NCBI RefSeq assembly: GCF_021606685.1
Contig: NZ_WKCB01000024.1
Span: forward strand, 1-64,000
Length of the DNA stretch: 64,000 bases
Origin: Pseudomonas syringae
Lineage (GTDB): Bacteria; Pseudomonadota; Gammaproteobacteria; Pseudomonadales; Pseudomonadaceae
Direction of reading: 5' to 3'
Part shown: piece after piece, positions 29,714 through 39,889 of the stretch
How positions within the stretch are numbered: position 1 is the first letter of the stretch
How the letters are laid out: every line of letters starts with the position of its first letter
Made by a program: the position numbers and the translations under genes
The notes under the pieces: model-generated
What the model saw: only the letters and a program-made list of their open reading frames with translations
What the model was told of the DNA's origin: nothing
Databases searched by the model: none

Positions 29714-30011
29714 GGCGATCGGCCTGATGCCACCGCCACAGCGCCAGGGGCAATACCGGGTGTATTCGGAGCAAAGCGTTGAGCTGCTGATGTTTATCAA
29801 GTGCGCGCAGCAGTTGGGGTTCAAGCTTAAAGAGTTGCAGGAAATCCTTGGTAACCACCGAGGAGATAGTTTGCCTTGGGACCGGGCGGACCAAGCCATC
29901 GCCAACAAGAAGCAGGAATTGGCGGTGCAGATTACGGAACTACAGAGGATGCACACGGGGTTGCTGGCATTTGAGGCACAGTTAAAGGAGGCGCAAGGTT
30001 ACTGCTCGTAA
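29652..30011 (+). CDS. MerR family transcriptional regulator
   Basis: The 119-residue protein is a short MerR-type regulator: HTH and wing (residues 1-70, GKAAQLSGTTIKAIRHYE, then SVELLMFIKCAQQLGF), a coiled-coil, and a short C-terminal tail with one Cys. No metal-binding cysteine pattern is seen. AAAGGGAG precedes the ATG. It overlaps the oxidoreductase gene and probably regulates it. Confidence 0.88.
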   Translation: MYIGKAAQLSGTTIKAIRHYEAIGLMPPPQRQGQYRVYSEQSVELLMFIKCAQQLGFKLKELQEILGNHRGDSLPWDRADQAIANKKQELAVQITELQRMHTGLLAFEAQLKEAQGYCS

Positions 30012-30034
30012 GCAGCCAAGGCAGATTATCCCCC

Positions 30035-30099
30035 GTGAGCCGAATACAGCGGCTAATCGGCTCATTTAGTGAGCCGAATAAACCAATTATTCGGCTCAC
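30035..30099. repeat. Cluster of four GTGAGCCGAAT half-sites in inverted arrangement
   Basis: Half-sites occur at 30035-30045 (+), 30055-30064 (-, imperfect AATCGGCTCA), 30069-30079 (+) and 30089-30099 (-). The last two form a perfect 11-bp inverted repeat with a 9-base loop. This is upstream of xseB and does not match the REP classes of the window. It may be a regulator-binding site or remnant of a small mobile element. Confidence 0.85.
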
Positions 30100-30187
30100 G
30101 CCCCTCGGCGCCCATCCCCCCTCATTTGCCCAGATTCCGCATGTCTGCTAGTGTCGCGCCGGTTTACCGTCTACCGGAATAGCCGCC

Positions 30188-30430
30188 ATGGCCCGCAAAA
30201 AAGTTGCACTCGATTTCGAACAATCCCTCGCCGACCTGCAAACCCTGGTTGAGCGTCTGGAGAACGGCGAGTTGTCGCTGGAGGACTCGCTGACGGCGTT
30301 TGAGCAAGGCATCGGCCTGACCCGCGACTGCCAGAGCGCTTTGGCGCAGGCGGAGCAGAAGGTGCAAGTGCTGCTGGAACGTGACGGGGAGTTGGCCGAA
30401 GAACCTTTCGATGCGGAACAACCCGAATGA
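30188..30430 (+). CDS. xseB: Exodeoxyribonuclease VII small subunit
   Basis: The 80-residue protein has the XseB pattern [20 protein letters not shown] and [14 protein letters not shown]. It forms exonuclease VII with XseA, encoded elsewhere. It overlaps ispA by 4 bases (ATGA), the common xseB-ispA-dxs order. Confidence 0.96.
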   Translation: MARKKVALDFEQSLADLQTLVERLENGELSLEDSLTAFEQGIGLTRDCQSALAQAEQKVQVLLERDGELAEEPFDAEQPE

Positions 30431-31314
30431 TCGACGCGTATCAGGCCAGTAGCCAAGCCCGGGTGAATGCGGCGCTGGAGCCCTTGTTTGTTGCGCCAAG
30501 CCCGGAAATGAATCGCCTGTATGAAGCCATGCGCTACAGCGTGATGAATGGCGGCAAACGCGTGCGCCCACTGCTGGCGTACGCGGCATGCGAAGCACTG
30601 GGCGCGCCGGCCGAACAGGCGAATGGCGCGGCCTGTGCGGTCGAGCTGATTCACGCCTATTCCCTGGTGCATGACGATTTGCCGGCCATGGACGACGACG
30701 ATCTGCGTCGCGGCCAGCCCACCACCCATAAAGCCTTTGATGAAGCCTATGCGATCCTCGCCGGCGATGGCCTGCAGAGCCTGGCGTTCAGCGCGTTGCT
30801 GGACCCGGCCCTGAGCGGCGTCAACGCCGAGATCCGCCTGCGCATGGTCACCGCACTGGCCCACGCCGCCGGCCCCGCCGGTATGGTCGGCGGCCAGGCC
30901 ATCGACATGGGTTCGGTGAGCCTCAAGCTGGATCAAAAAGCCCTCGAACACATGCATCGCCACAAGACCGGCGCGCTGATCGAAGCCGCCGTGCACCTCG
31001 GCGCCCTGGCCAGCGGCCGCGCCGAACCCGCGCAATTGTCGGCCCTGCAGACCTACTCCCGGGCTGTCGGCCTGGCATTCCAGGTGCAGGACGACATTCT
31101 CGACGTAGAAAGTGATACCGCCACCCTGGGCAAGCGCCAGGGTGCCGATATCGCACGGGACAAACCGACTTATCCTGCGCTGCTCGGGCTCGACGCGGCC
31201 AAGGTCTACGCCCTGGAACTGCGCGACCAGGCCCTGGATGCCCTGCGACCTTTCGACGCGGCGGCCGAGCCACTGCGCGACCTGGCGCGCTATATCGTCG
31301 AACGCCGCCACTGA
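30427..31314 (+). CDS. ispA: Farnesyl diphosphate synthase IspA
   Basis: The 295-residue prenyltransferase has the first aspartate-rich motif in [16 protein letters not shown] and the second in QVQDDILD. It condenses IPP with DMAPP and GPP to make FPP, feeding undecaprenyl and ubiquinone synthesis. It is coupled to xseB and lies 110 bases before dxs. Confidence 0.97.
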   Translation: MIDAYQASSQARVNAALEPLFVAPSPEMNRLYEAMRYSVMNGGKRVRPLLAYAACEALGAPAEQANGAACAVELIHAYSLVHDDLPAMDDDDLRRGQPTTHKAFDEAYAILAGDGLQSLAFSALLDPALSGVNAEIRLRMVTALAHAAGPAGMVGGQAIDMGSVSLKLDQKALEHMHRHKTGALIEAAVHLGALASGRAEPAQLSALQTYSRAVGLAFQVQDDILDVESDTATLGKRQGADIARDKPTYPALLGLDAAKVYALELRDQALDALRPFDAAAEPLRDLARYIVERRH

Positions 31315-31424
31315 TAACCGCGGCGATTGGCGCCGCATATCGGCCAAGTTCGGCGCTCTGCGTGGGCAGTTTGCGATGCTTGAGGTAAACTGCCGCCTCT
31401 TCTATACCTATAACGATTCGCCTG

Positions 31425-33323
31425 ATGCCCACGACGTTTCAAGAGATTCCCCGCAAGCGCCCGTCTACGCCCCTGCTCGACCGTGCTGCCACGCCGGACG
31501 GCCTGCGTCGTCTGGGTGAAGCCGAGCTGGAAACCCTGGCCGATGAGTTGCGCCTGGAATTGCTCTACACGGTCGGCCAGACCGGTGGGCATTTCGGTGC
31601 TGGCCTGGGCGTCATCGAGCTGACCATCGCCTTGCATTACGTGTTCGACACCCCGGACGACCGGCTGGTGTGGGACGTGGGCCATCAGGCGTATCCGCAT
31701 AAAATCCTCACCGGCCGCCGCGAGCGCATGGGCAGCCTGCGCCAGAAGGACGGCCTGGCGGCCTTCCCGCGTCGCTCCGAGAGCGAGTACGACACCTTTG
31801 GCGTGGGCCACTCCAGCACCTCCATCAGTGCAGCGCTGGGCATGGCGATTGCCGCCCGCCTGCAAGGCAGCGACCGCAAGGCGATTGCCGTGATCGGGGA
31901 TGGCGCGCTGACCGCCGGCATGGCGTTCGAGGCACTCAACCATGCGCCGGAAGTGGACGCCAACATGTTGGTGATCCTCAACGACAATGACATGTCGATC
32001 TCGCGCAATGTCGGTGGTTTGTCGAACTACCTGGCCAAGATCCTTTCCAGCCGCACCTACGCCAGCATGCGCGAAGGCAGCAAAAAGGTGCTCTCGCGTC
32101 TGCCAGGCGCGTGGGAAATCGCCCGTCGCACCGAGGAATATGCCAAGGGCATGCTGGTACCCGGCACCCTGTTCGAAGAGCTGGGCTGGAACTACATCGG
32201 CCCGATCGACGGCCATGACCTGCCCACCCTGATCGCCACGCTGCGCAATATGCGTGACCTCAAGGGCCCGCAGTTCCTGCATATCGTCACCAAGAAAGGC
32301 AAAGGCTTCGCCCCGGCGGAAGTCGACCCGATTGGTTACCACGCGATCACCAAGCTCGAACCCGTGGACGCCCCCGCCGCTGCGCCCAAAAAGGCCAGCG
32401 GGCCTAAGTACTCCGGTGTGTTTGGCGAATGGCTGTGCGACATGGCCGCCGCCGACCCGCGCCTGGTGGGCGTGACGCCAGCGATGAAAGAAGGCTCCGA
32501 CCTGGTGGCGTTCAGCGAGCGTTTCCCGCTGCGCTACTTCGACGTGGCGATTGCCGAGCAACACGCCGTGACCTTCGCCGCCGGCATGGCCTGTGAAGGC
32601 GCCAAGCCGGTGGTGGCGATCTATTCCACCTTCCTGCAGCGCGGTTATGACCAGCTGGTGCATGACGTGGCGGTGCAGAACCTCGACGTCCTGTTCGCCA
32701 TCGACCGTGCAGGCCTGGTGGGCGAAGACGGCCCGACCCACGCCGGCAGCTTCGATTTGTCCTACTTGCGCTGCATCCCCGGCATGCTGGTGATGACACC
32801 GAGCGATGAGAACGAACTGCGCAAGATGCTCAGCACCGGCCACCTGTACAACGGCCCGGCCGCGGTACGTTACCCGCGCGGCAATGGCCCGAATGCGGTG
32901 ATCGACAAAGACCTGGACCCGATCGAGATCGGCAAGGGCATCGTGCGTCGCCAAGGCAGCAAGGCTGCGTTCCTGGTGTTTGGCGTGCAATTGGCCGAAG
33001 CGCTGAAAGTCGCCGAGAAGCTCGACGCCACGGTGGTCGACATGCGTTTCGTCAAACCCCTGGACGAAGCCTTGGTGCGCGAAATCGCCGCTGGCCATGA
33101 GTTGCTGGTCACCGTCGAAGAAAACGCCATCATGGGCGGCGCCGGTGCGGCGGTCAGTGAGTTCCTGGCTCGCGAGAACATCCTCAAGTCGGTACTGCAC
33201 CTGGGCTTGCCGGATGTGTACGTGGAGCACGCCAAGCCCGCGCAGATGCTGGCTGAGTGTGGGCTGGATGAGGCCGGTATCGAGGCGTCGGTACGCGAGC
33301 GTCTTGTGCTGCTCGGCCTGTAG
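31425..33323 (+). CDS. dxs: 1-deoxy-D-xylulose-5-phosphate synthase
   Basis: The 632-residue thiamine-diphosphate enzyme makes DXP from pyruvate and glyceraldehyde-3-phosphate, the first MEP-pathway step. The TPP motif starts at [15 protein letters not shown], the catalytic Glu is in [11 protein letters not shown] and the C-terminal domain follows ALVEIA-type patterns. The order xseB-ispA-dxs groups isoprenoid precursor genes. Confidence 0.98.
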   Translation: MPTTFQEIPRKRPSTPLLDRAATPDGLRRLGEAELETLADELRLELLYTVGQTGGHFGAGLGVIELTIALHYVFDTPDDRLVWDVGHQAYPHKILTGRRERMGSLRQKDGLAAFPRRSESEYDTFGVGHSSTSISAALGMAIAARLQGSDRKAIAVIGDGALTAGMAFEALNHAPEVDANMLVILNDNDMSISRNVGGLSNYLAKILSSRTYASMREGSKKVLSRLPGAWEIARRTEEYAKGMLVPGTLFEELGWNYIGPIDGHDLPTLIATLRNMRDLKGPQFLHIVTKKGKGFAPAEVDPIGYHAITKLEPVDAPAAAPKKASGPKYSGVFGEWLCDMAAADPRLVGVTPAMKEGSDLVAFSERFPLRYFDVAIAEQHAVTFAAGMACEGAKPVVAIYSTFLQRGYDQLVHDVAVQNLDVLFAIDRAGLVGEDGPTHAGSFDLSYLRCIPGMLVMTPSDENELRKMLSTGHLYNGPAAVRYPRGNGPNAVIDKDLDPIEIGKGIVRRQGSKAAFLVFGVQLAEALKVAEKLDATVVDMRFVKPLDEALVREIAAGHELLVTVEENAIMGGAGAAVSEFLARENILKSVLHLGLPDVYVEHAKPAQMLAECGLDEAGIEASVRERLVLLGL

Positions 33324-33340
33324 AAACCGGGCTAAACCAT

Positions 33341-33427
33341 GTGGGAGGGGGCTTGCCCCCGATAGCGGTGGGTCAGTCACAGATACTGAGACTGACACAC
33401 TGCAATCGGGGGCAAGCCCCCTCCCAC
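33341..33427. repeat. REPIN, GTGGGAGGGGGCTTGCCCCCGAT arm type
   Basis: Two inverted arms with a spacer of about 40 bases containing TCAG..CTGA elements. It fills most of the gap between dxs and btuB. No cobalamin riboswitch is present in this gap. Confidence 0.92.
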
Positions 33428-33464
33428 ATTGGTTTTGTATCAATTTTAAAGCCATGGACAGCCC

Positions 33465-35360
33465 ATGAAACGCCTGTACGTTGCCTTGCTGTTGTTACCC
33501 GCCGACGACCTGCTCGCCGACACCTTCGAGCGCGATAACGCCCTCAAACTCCCCGACGTGGTCATCAGCGCCAACCGCCAGGTCCAGGCGCGCAACGACA
33601 GCAGCGCCGCCAACACCGTGTTCACCCGCGACGACATCGACCGCCTGCAACCCACCAGCGTGACGGACCTGCTCAGCCGCGTTCCCGGTGTACAAGTCGC
33701 GCCCACCGGTGGCCGTGGCAGCTTGCCGGGCATCTACATTCGCGGCACCAAGTCTGCACAAAGCCTGGTGCTGGTGGACGGCCAGCGCATCGCCAATACC
33801 ACCTCCGGTGACAGTGGCCTGCAATACCTGAACATCGACCAGATTGAACGCGTGGAAGTGCTGCGCGGCTCGCGCTCGGTGATCTATGGCAGCGATGCGA
33901 TTGGCGGGGTGATCCAGGTGTTTACCCGACGCAACGCCGAGCAAGGCCTGCAGCCGCGCCTGAAATTGGGGTTTGGCAGCCACCAGACCTGGGAGCGCAG
34001 CCTTGGCCTCTCCGGCGGCGACGAACAGACGCGTTTCAACCTGGGGGCGAGCCTGGATGAAACGGCGGGTATCAACTCCACACACGCGTCGTTCCCCAGC
34101 GATGGCGACCATGATGCCTATCGCAACCAGTCCCTCAGCTTGAACCTCAGCCATGCCTTCAACGATGCGCTGGAGGTGGGTTTCAACGTGTTGGATAACC
34201 GTGGCAAGTCGGAGTACGACAACAGCTTCGGCCGCTTTGACATAGCCACCGGGCAGACGCTTGGGCAAAAACCCTACACCGACTACACCGTGAGCAGCAT
34301 CGGCGGCTATGTCGACGCCACGCTCACTGAGCGCTGGCAATCGCGCCTGGAGCTGGGCCACAGCGAGAACCGCGACACCAAGCGCGACACCCTTAGCAAC
34401 GATTTCAGCGTGTTCAACACCTACCGCGACTCGCTCAATTGGCAGAACGACCTGACGCTGAATGACCAGAACAGCCTGATCCTCGGCGGCGACTGGTATG
34501 AAGACCGTTTCCACGGTTCTACGGCCTTCACCGAAAACAGCCGCTGGAACCGCGCCGCCTTTGTGCAGCATCGTTTCAAGGGCGACTGGTTTTCCACCGA
34601 GCTGGGCCTGCGCCGCGACCAGAACCAGCAGTTCGGCGCGCAGAACAGCTGGAGCGGCACCCTGACCTTGCCGGTCAACCCGGACAATGACGTGCTGCTG
34701 AGCTACAGCGAGGGGTTCCGCGCGCCGACCTTCAACGACCTTTATTACCCGGACACGAAGTACAGCAACCCCGACCTGCAGCCCGAAACCTCAAAGAGTT
34801 ATGAGCTGCAATGGCGCAGCCAACTGAGTGCCAGCACGCGCCTGGAAGCCTCGCTGTACCGCACGGATTTAAGCGACGCGATTATTCTCGACAGCACCAG
34901 CAAGCCGCAGAACGTGGCGTCGGCGCGCGTCAACGGCGTCGAGGCAGCGCTCAAGCAGGAGCTGTTCGGCTGGCAGGGCAATGTGGGCGTTTCAATCATC
35001 GATCCGCGTGACCGCGACACGGGCCACACCCTGGCTCGCCGTGCACGGCGCACGTTGAACCTGGACCTGGATCGGCAGTTCGACAAACTCGGGCTGGGCG
35101 CCAGTTGGCAGGCGATCAGCAGCAGCTATGACGATGAAGACAACCGCAACCGCCTGGGGGGTTATGCCTTGCTGGGTCTGCGCAGCAGTTGGGCGATCAA
35201 TCGTGAAGTGAGTCTTTCGCTCAAGGTCGACAACCTGCTGGACCGCCAGTACGCGCGTGCCCGCTACAGCTATAACGCTGCCGACTTCTCCAATAACCAG
35301 GACTACCGCGAAGAGGGGCGGACCTGGATGCTGGGACTGACGTGGACACCGCCGTTATAA
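33465..35360 (+). CDS. btuB: TonB-dependent cobalamin receptor BtuB
   Basis: The 631-residue outer-membrane receptor has a plug domain (about residues 30-150 with VPGVQVAPTGGRG and IERVEVLRGSRSVIYG) and a beta-barrel rich in aromatic strands. The plug sequence and the nearby btuF support vitamin B12 transport. The signal peptide has an unusual pair of Asp residues (LLLLPADDLLADT) near the cleavage site. The leader is taken up by a REPIN and has no cobalamin riboswitch. Confidence 0.88.
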   Translation: MKRLYVALLLLPADDLLADTFERDNALKLPDVVISANRQVQARNDSSAANTVFTRDDIDRLQPTSVTDLLSRVPGVQVAPTGGRGSLPGIYIRGTKSAQSLVLVDGQRIANTTSGDSGLQYLNIDQIERVEVLRGSRSVIYGSDAIGGVIQVFTRRNAEQGLQPRLKLGFGSHQTWERSLGLSGGDEQTRFNLGASLDETAGINSTHASFPSDGDHDAYRNQSLSLNLSHAFNDALEVGFNVLDNRGKSEYDNSFGRFDIATGQTLGQKPYTDYTVSSIGGYVDATLTERWQSRLELGHSENRDTKRDTLSNDFSVFNTYRDSLNWQNDLTLNDQNSLILGGDWYEDRFHGSTAFTENSRWNRAAFVQHRFKGDWFSTELGLRRDQNQQFGAQNSWSGTLTLPVNPDNDVLLSYSEGFRAPTFNDLYYPDTKYSNPDLQPETSKSYELQWRSQLSASTRLEASLYRTDLSDAIILDSTSKPQNVASARVNGVEAALKQELFGWQGNVGVSIIDPRDRDTGHTLARRARRTLNLDLDRQFDKLGLGASWQAISSSYDDEDNRNRLGGYALLGLRSSWAINREVSLSLKVDNLLDRQYARARYSYNAADFSNNQDYREEGRTWMLGLTWTPPL

Positions 35361-35373
35361 CGACTGCACCGGT

Positions 35374-35733
35374 TCAAGTGCGCTCGCGCATAGGCTCGTT
35401 GGAATTCAGATAGCCTGCCTTTATGGCGTCGGCGCAGGTGATGAAGCCGTAGGCGTTGACGCGGCCCGCGTCGGTGAAGCCGACATAGAGGTCCTTTTTC
35501 TTGCCTTGGTTTTCCAGCTCATAGTCAAAACACTGCGCGCTGCCGTTGCGGATCGGCGTAATGCGCTTGGGTTGCTGGATCGCCAGGATATCCTGCTTCG
35601 TGGCTCTGCTGCCTTGGGCGGCCTTTGCGGCAATGGGGTGATCGCTGAAATTCATCAGCGTTGATAAACCTTCCAGCGTGCTACAGCCCGTCAGTAAAAG
35701 GGCAGTAGAAATACCGATGATCAAACGGCGCAT
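35374..35733 (-). CDS. Hypothetical lipoprotein
   Basis: The 119-residue protein has a lipoprotein signal with lipobox LLTGCS (Cys17). The remainder includes a small conserved-looking patch FDYELENQGKKKDLYVGF and two later Cys. No family is recognised. The ATG at 35733 has GGAGGT upstream; a longer frame would add 26 non-signal residues. It lies between btuB and btuF on the opposite strand to btuB. Confidence 0.75.
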   Translation of the reverse strand: MRRLIIGISTALLLTGCSTLEGLSTLMNFSDHPIAAKAAQGSRATKQDILAIQQPKRITPIRNGSAQCFDYELENQGKKKDLYVGFTDAGRVNAYGFITCADAIKAGYLNSNEPMRERT

Positions 35734-35853
35734 GGCCACCTCCTGTCTGTGAAAGATTGCCATGCAGCAAGCACGGCACGCAGCAGCGTACCTCGCTGCC
35801 GCCGCAGCCATATCGCGGACAAGTCTTAATAACAGGTAGGAGAAGGCGTCTGA

Positions 35854-36657
35854 CTAGGGTTCGCGTTGCGGCGAAATCAACCGGCAGAGTTTCGCCACGG
35901 CCTCGACCATCTGAGCGCTGGGCCGCTCCAACCCCTTGTCCGGCACTTGCAGCAATCGCCCTGAAGCCACCGCGCTTACCTGCGGCCAGGCCTTCCACGC
36001 GTTCAGTTGCGGCTGATCCCCCACCAGAATCACCTCGGGATTGCGCTGCAACACCGACTCAACGCTGACTTGCGGCGCAGGCAGCGTGAGGTCGTCGAAC
36101 ACATTGCGCGCGCCGCACACCGTCAGCGCATCACTGATGATCTGCCCGCCGCCCACGGTGTACAGCGGCTGGTTCCACACTTGGTAGAACACCCGCAAGG
36201 GTTCGGCACGCCGGTAACGTTGGCGCAGTTCGGCCAGGCGCTGACGCAACTGTGTGGCGAGCTGTCGGCCTGCGTCCTCGCGGCCCAATTGCGCAGCGAT
36301 AGCCTGGACCTGGGTAGTCAGCTGTTCAAGGCTGTGGGGTTCGGCGACGTACACCGGGATATTCAGGCGTTGCAGCTGCTCACGCTGGGCTGGGCCAACG
36401 CTACCGGGCCAGAGGAGGATCAGGTCGGGCTTGAGGCTGAGCAGGCGCTCCATATTCAACTGGCCGTACTGCCCGACCGAGGGGAGGTTCGCTATGGCCA
36501 CCGGCCGCTCGCCACCATCGAGTACGCCGACCAGCAGGTCGGCAGCGCCCAACTCAATCACGATTTCAGACAGGGACGGCGCCAGGCTGACCACACGTTC
36601 GACCGCCAATGCCTGGCCACTGAATGCCAGCAGCAGCGCCAGCCAGCCGTGTTTCAT
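35854..36657 (-). CDS. btuF: Periplasmic cobalamin-binding protein BtuF
   Basis: The 267-residue protein has a signal peptide and a class III periplasmic binding fold: VERVVSLAPSLSEIVIELG and DLILLWPGSVG. These are shared by BtuF and related helical-backbone proteins; the neighbouring btuB fits B12. The BtuCD transporter genes are not in the window. It overlaps the next upstream gene by 4 bases. Confidence 0.85.
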   Translation of the reverse strand: MKHGWLALLLAFSGQALAVERVVSLAPSLSEIVIELGAADLLVGVLDGGERPVAIANLPSVGQYGQLNMERLLSLKPDLILLWPGSVGPAQREQLQRLNIPVYVAEPHSLEQLTTQVQAIAAQLGREDAGRQLATQLRQRLAELRQRYRRAEPLRVFYQVWNQPLYTVGGGQIISDALTVCGARNVFDDLTLPAPQVSVESVLQRNPEVILVGDQPQLNAWKAWPQVSAVASGRLLQVPDKGLERPSAQMVEAVAKLCRLISPQREP

Positions 36658-37073
36658 CCCAGCTGGCGCGGAATGCGATAGAGGTAAAACAGCACCATCG
36701 TCGACAGCGCCAGCAGAAACAGCGGCACCGCTTCCAGGCCGACGAACACCGCCAGCGCACCGATCCAGGCCGGTGCGGCAGCCACCAGCAAGGCCGTGCG
36801 CCGACGGGCCGCCAAGGTGATCCAGGCAGCCGGTTCTTCAGGGGTATCGAGGGCTTTGGAGGTGGCGATCAGCGCGTGTTTATAGCCATTGAAGTAACGC
36901 AGGCTCAGAAACATCGAGGCCACGCCGGCGATAAAGAACGGCATGGCCAGCACTGGCAGCAGGGACTCGGCCTGGCCAAACACCAGGTTGATCACGAACA
37001 ACGGGGCCAGTGCCAGGGCCAGGTACTGCCACCAGTTGAAGGACAGTCGCCGTTTCACCTGGCCACGGGTCAC
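36654..37073 (-). CDS. Conserved hypothetical inner-membrane protein
   Basis: The 139-residue protein has about four hydrophobic segments and no catalytic motif. It starts with GTG at 37073, overlapping the ribA stop by 4 bases, and overlaps btuF by 4 bases at its end. Homologues occupy the same place in P. aeruginosa as I recall. Function is unknown. Confidence 0.8.
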   Translation of the reverse strand: MTRGQVKRRLSFNWWQYLALALAPLFVINLVFGQAESLLPVLAMPFFIAGVASMFLSLRYFNGYKHALIATSKALDTPEEPAAWITLAARRRTALLVAAAPAWIGALAVFVGLEAVPLFLLALSTMVLFYLYRIPRQLG

Positions 37074-37687
37074 GCGCGGTCGACCTCGCCCTGATGCTCG
37101 TTGCCCATCATGTGGTCGAGCTTGCTGGCCTTGGTGGCCAGGTAGAGTTTGTTGTGCGGGTTGTGCCCAGTGTGCAGCGGCACGCGCTCGGCCACGGTGA
37201 TGCCCATCTCGGTCAAGGCTTTGACCTTGCGCGGGTTGTTGGTCATCAAGCGCAGCGACTGAACACCCAGATGCTCCAGCATCGGCAGGCAGATCGCGTA
37301 GTCACGCTGGTCGGCGGCAAAGCCCAGGCGCTCGTTGGCTTCAACGGTATCGGCGCCGCCATCTTGCAGCTCGTAGGCGCGGATCTTGTTCATCAGGCCA
37401 ATGCCACGGCCTTCCTGACGCAAGTACAGCAGTACGCCACGGCCTTCACGGGCGATAGCGCGCATGGCGGCTTCCAGTTGCGAACCGCAGTCGCATCGTT
37501 GGCTGAACAGCGCATCGCCGGTCAGGCATTCGGAGTGCACACGACCCAGAACCGGTGCGCCATCAGCAATATCACCCAGGCTGAGCACGACGTGCTCGCG
37601 GCCGGTGGCTTCTTCGAGAAAGCCATTCATGGTGAACGTGGCAAAAGGGGTAGGCAGCTTGGAAGCAGCGACGAAAACGACGGGCAC
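37070..37687 (-). CDS. ribA: GTP cyclohydrolase II
   Basis: The 205-residue enzyme opens GTP as the first step of riboflavin synthesis. The zinc-binding cysteines are in the [20 protein letters not shown] segment and the active-site RQEGRGIG motif is present. The start is GTG with AGGAGC in front. It is a stand-alone copy, unlike the RibBA protein further on whose cyclohydrolase domain is degenerate. Confidence 0.96.
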   Translation of the reverse strand: MPVVFVAASKLPTPFATFTMNGFLEEATGREHVVLSLGDIADGAPVLGRVHSECLTGDALFSQRCDCGSQLEAAMRAIAREGRGVLLYLRQEGRGIGLMNKIRAYELQDGGADTVEANERLGFAADQRDYAICLPMLEHLGVQSLRLMTNNPRKVKALTEMGITVAERVPLHTGHNPHNKLYLATKASKLDHMMGNEHQGEVDRA

Positions 37688-37843
37688 CGTGTGCTCCTGA
37701 GTTCAGTTTTTACAAAGGCGGCCATTGTAACAGCACGTTCCTACAGACGCTTAAGCTGAATTATCGCTGATAAAGATCAATAGGTTCGATTGGCCTTCAT
37801 CTCGGTTCTATGCACGTCAGAGAGGTTAGCGCAGGTCACAGCC

Positions 37844-38809
37844 TCAGGGTGTCTCGCGAAAATGCTGGTAGCCGCGCACAGCCGGGGTGATGTCCTGCCC
37901 ATTGGTGTCCAGCAACGTCACGCCCTGCCCCGCTTCGACCCGGCCGATCACATGGATCGGCCAGCTACCGGCCAGCAAGGGTGCCAACTCGACAGGCGGC
38001 AGGGTAAACGCCAGCACATAGTCGTCACCGCCGCTGAGGGCAGCCACCTGCGCGGCGTCATCGCCAACAAACGCCAGCAGAGCCTTGGACAACGGCAACC
38101 GCTGGCGCTCGATCAACAGGCTGACAGCCGATGCCTTGGCGATATGCCCGCAATCGGCCAGTAGCCCGTCAGAGATATCCATCGCGGACGTGGCCTTGCC
38201 GCGCAGCGCCAGCCCGAGGGCCAACTGGGGTTGCGGCGACCAGTAGTGCGCCAGCAATGGATCAGCAATCGCCGCGTCGGCACTGCGCTGGCCCAATACC
38301 AACGGCAAGGCGCCGGCGGCATTGCCCAGTTCGCCGCCCACGCACAGCAGGTCGCCGGGCTGCGCGCCGCTGCGGGTCAACGCCTGCCCGGCCGGCACCC
38401 GGCCAAACACGGTCAGGGTCAGGCTCAGCGGGCCGCGTGTGGTATCGCCGCCCACCAGGCCGACGCCGCAGCTTTGCGCCATGGCGTTCAAACCCTCGGC
38501 ATAGCGTTGCAGCCAATCGGCATCGACGGTCGGCGTAGTGAGTGCGAGGGTAAAGGCAAGAGGGTGGGCGCCCATGGCAGCCAGGTCGCTCACCGCCACG
38601 GCCAGCGAGCGCTGGCCGAGCAGGAACGGGTCGCAGGGGTCGGCAAAATGCACCCCCGCCACCAATGTATCGGTGGAGATTGCCAGCTGCTCCCCGGCGG
38701 GGAGCGCCAGCAAGGCGCAGTCATCGCCGATCCCCAGGGCAATGCCTTCGCCGCCCTGCGCACAAGGCGCGGCGGCAAAGTATTTGTGGATCAGCTCAAA
38801 CTCGCCCAT
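37844..38809 (-). CDS. thiL: Thiamine-monophosphate kinase
   Basis: The 321-residue kinase has the ATP-binding start GIGDDCALLALPAGEQLA, DTLVAGVHF and the MDISDGLLADCGHI motif. It makes thiamine diphosphate. The usual next gene pgpA is missing; 156 bases of non-coding DNA lie between this gene and ribA. It starts 18 bases after nusB. Confidence 0.95.
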   Translation of the reverse strand: MGEFELIHKYFAAAPCAQGGEGIALGIGDDCALLALPAGEQLAISTDTLVAGVHFADPCDPFLLGQRSLAVAVSDLAAMGAHPLAFTLALTTPTVDADWLQRYAEGLNAMAQSCGVGLVGGDTTRGPLSLTLTVFGRVPAGQALTRSGAQPGDLLCVGGELGNAAGALPLVLGQRSADAAIADPLLAHYWSPQPQLALGLALRGKATSAMDISDGLLADCGHIAKASAVSLLIERQRLPLSKALLAFVGDDAAQVAALSGGDDYVLAFTLPPVELAPLLAGSWPIHVIGRVEAGQGVTLLDTNGQDITPAVRGYQHFRETP

Positions 38810-38827
38810 CGAGAACTCAAGCGCGGC

Positions 38828-39328
38828 TTAGCGCTTGTGTTCCTTCACTTCGGCTTCACGCAGGCGTGGGGCCAGCTTGTCGAGTACGCCGTTGACGAAC
38901 TTGTGGCCGTCGGTCGAACCGTAGACTTTCGCCAGTTCGATACCTTCGTTGATCACCACGCGGTACGGCACGTCGACGCGCTTGAGCAGTTCCCAGGTGG
39001 ACAGGCGCAATACGGCCAGTTCAACCGGGTCCAGCTCTTCGAGGGTCAGGTCCAGGCATGGCGACAGCGCTGCATCGATCTCGGTCAGGTTGGCCGGAAC
39101 ACCGTGCAGGATGTCGTGGAAGTAGCTCTGGTCAGCAAAGGTGAAGTCGTTATCGACGCGGAACTGCGCTTCGATCTCGTTCAGCGAAGTGCCGGCCATA
39201 TGACGCTGGTACAGCGCCTGGGTCGCGAGCTGACGGGCAGCACGGCGCTTTTCGCTCTTCGACGGCTTGCCAGCATCGGCTGGACGCTCGTCACGCGGGT
39301 TGAAACGATCGCTCTCGTCGGAAATCAC
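38828..39328 (-). CDS. nusB: Transcription antitermination factor NusB
   Basis: The 166-residue RNA-binding protein contains the NusB features [14 protein letters not shown] at the N terminus and [26 protein letters not shown] (described in short) near the C terminus. It works with NusE on rRNA antitermination. It overlaps ribH by 4 bases. Confidence 0.96.
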   Translation of the reverse strand: MISDESDRFNPRDERPADAGKPSKSEKRRAARQLATQALYQRHMAGTSLNEIEAQFRVDNDFTFADQSYFHDILHGVPANLTEIDAALSPCLDLTLEELDPVELAVLRLSTWELLKRVDVPYRVVINEGIELAKVYGSTDGHKFVNGVLDKLAPRLREAEVKEHKR

Positions 39329-39801
39329 TTGGCCTCCAACTGCGACAGCAGGCTGACCATTTCCAGGGCGGACAGGGCAGCTTCAGCGCCCTTGTTACCG
39401 GCCTTGGTGCCGGAACGCTCGATGGCTTGCTCGATGGAATCAACGGTCAGCACGCCGAAAGCGACTGGCACGCCGAACTCCATGGACACTTGGGCCAGGC
39501 CCTTGGTGCATTCGCCGGCCACGTATTCGAAGTGCGGCGTACCGCCACGAATGACCGCGCCCAGGGCGATGATCGCCGCGTATTCACCCTGCTGTGCAAC
39601 TTTTTGCGCAACCAGTGGAATTTCGAAGGCGCCAGGGGCGCGGATGATAGTGATGTCGCTCTCGCTCACACCGTGGCGAACCAGGGCGTCCACGGCACCG
39701 CTTACCAGGCTTTCAACCACGAAGCTGTTGAAGCGGCCAACCACCAGGGCATAGCGGCCTTTGGGGGCGATGAAGGTACCTTCGATGGTCTTCAGGGTCA
39801 T
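39325..39801 (-). CDS. ribH: 6,7-dimethyl-8-ribityllumazine synthase
   Basis: The 158-residue enzyme condenses butanone phosphate with the pyrimidine intermediate. Typical segments are [36 protein letters not shown], and [16 protein letters not shown]. The gene is also called ribE in Pseudomonas annotations. It is downstream of ribBA, separated by a short hairpin region. Confidence 0.97.
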   Translation of the reverse strand: MTLKTIEGTFIAPKGRYALVVGRFNSFVVESLVSGAVDALVRHGVSESDITIIRAPGAFEIPLVAQKVAQQGEYAAIIALGAVIRGGTPHFEYVAGECTKGLAQVSMEFGVPVAFGVLTVDSIEQAIERSGTKAGNKGAEAALSALEMVSLLSQLEAK

Positions 39802-39823
39802 TCGACAAATCTCTTAAAGAGCC

Positions 39824-39844
39824 GGGACGCGAAAAGTGCGTCCC
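39824..39844. other. Hairpin in the ribBA-ribH spacer
   Basis: GGGACGC at 39824-39830 pairs with GCGTCCC at 39838-39844. No T-run follows. It may be an mRNA-processing hairpin; no FMN riboswitch is present. Confidence 0.5.
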
Positions 39845-39889
39845 TCAGTGATGATTTAACCGCGAACAAGGGGCAAAAAAAGCCAGCCT

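Noticed and set aside
31290..33455. 721-codon frame on the minus strand
   Set aside because: It is entirely antisense to dxs, which is certain from its motifs.
33324..33464. Possible cobalamin riboswitch before btuB
   Set aside because: The gap holds only a REPIN and no B12-box-like sequence.
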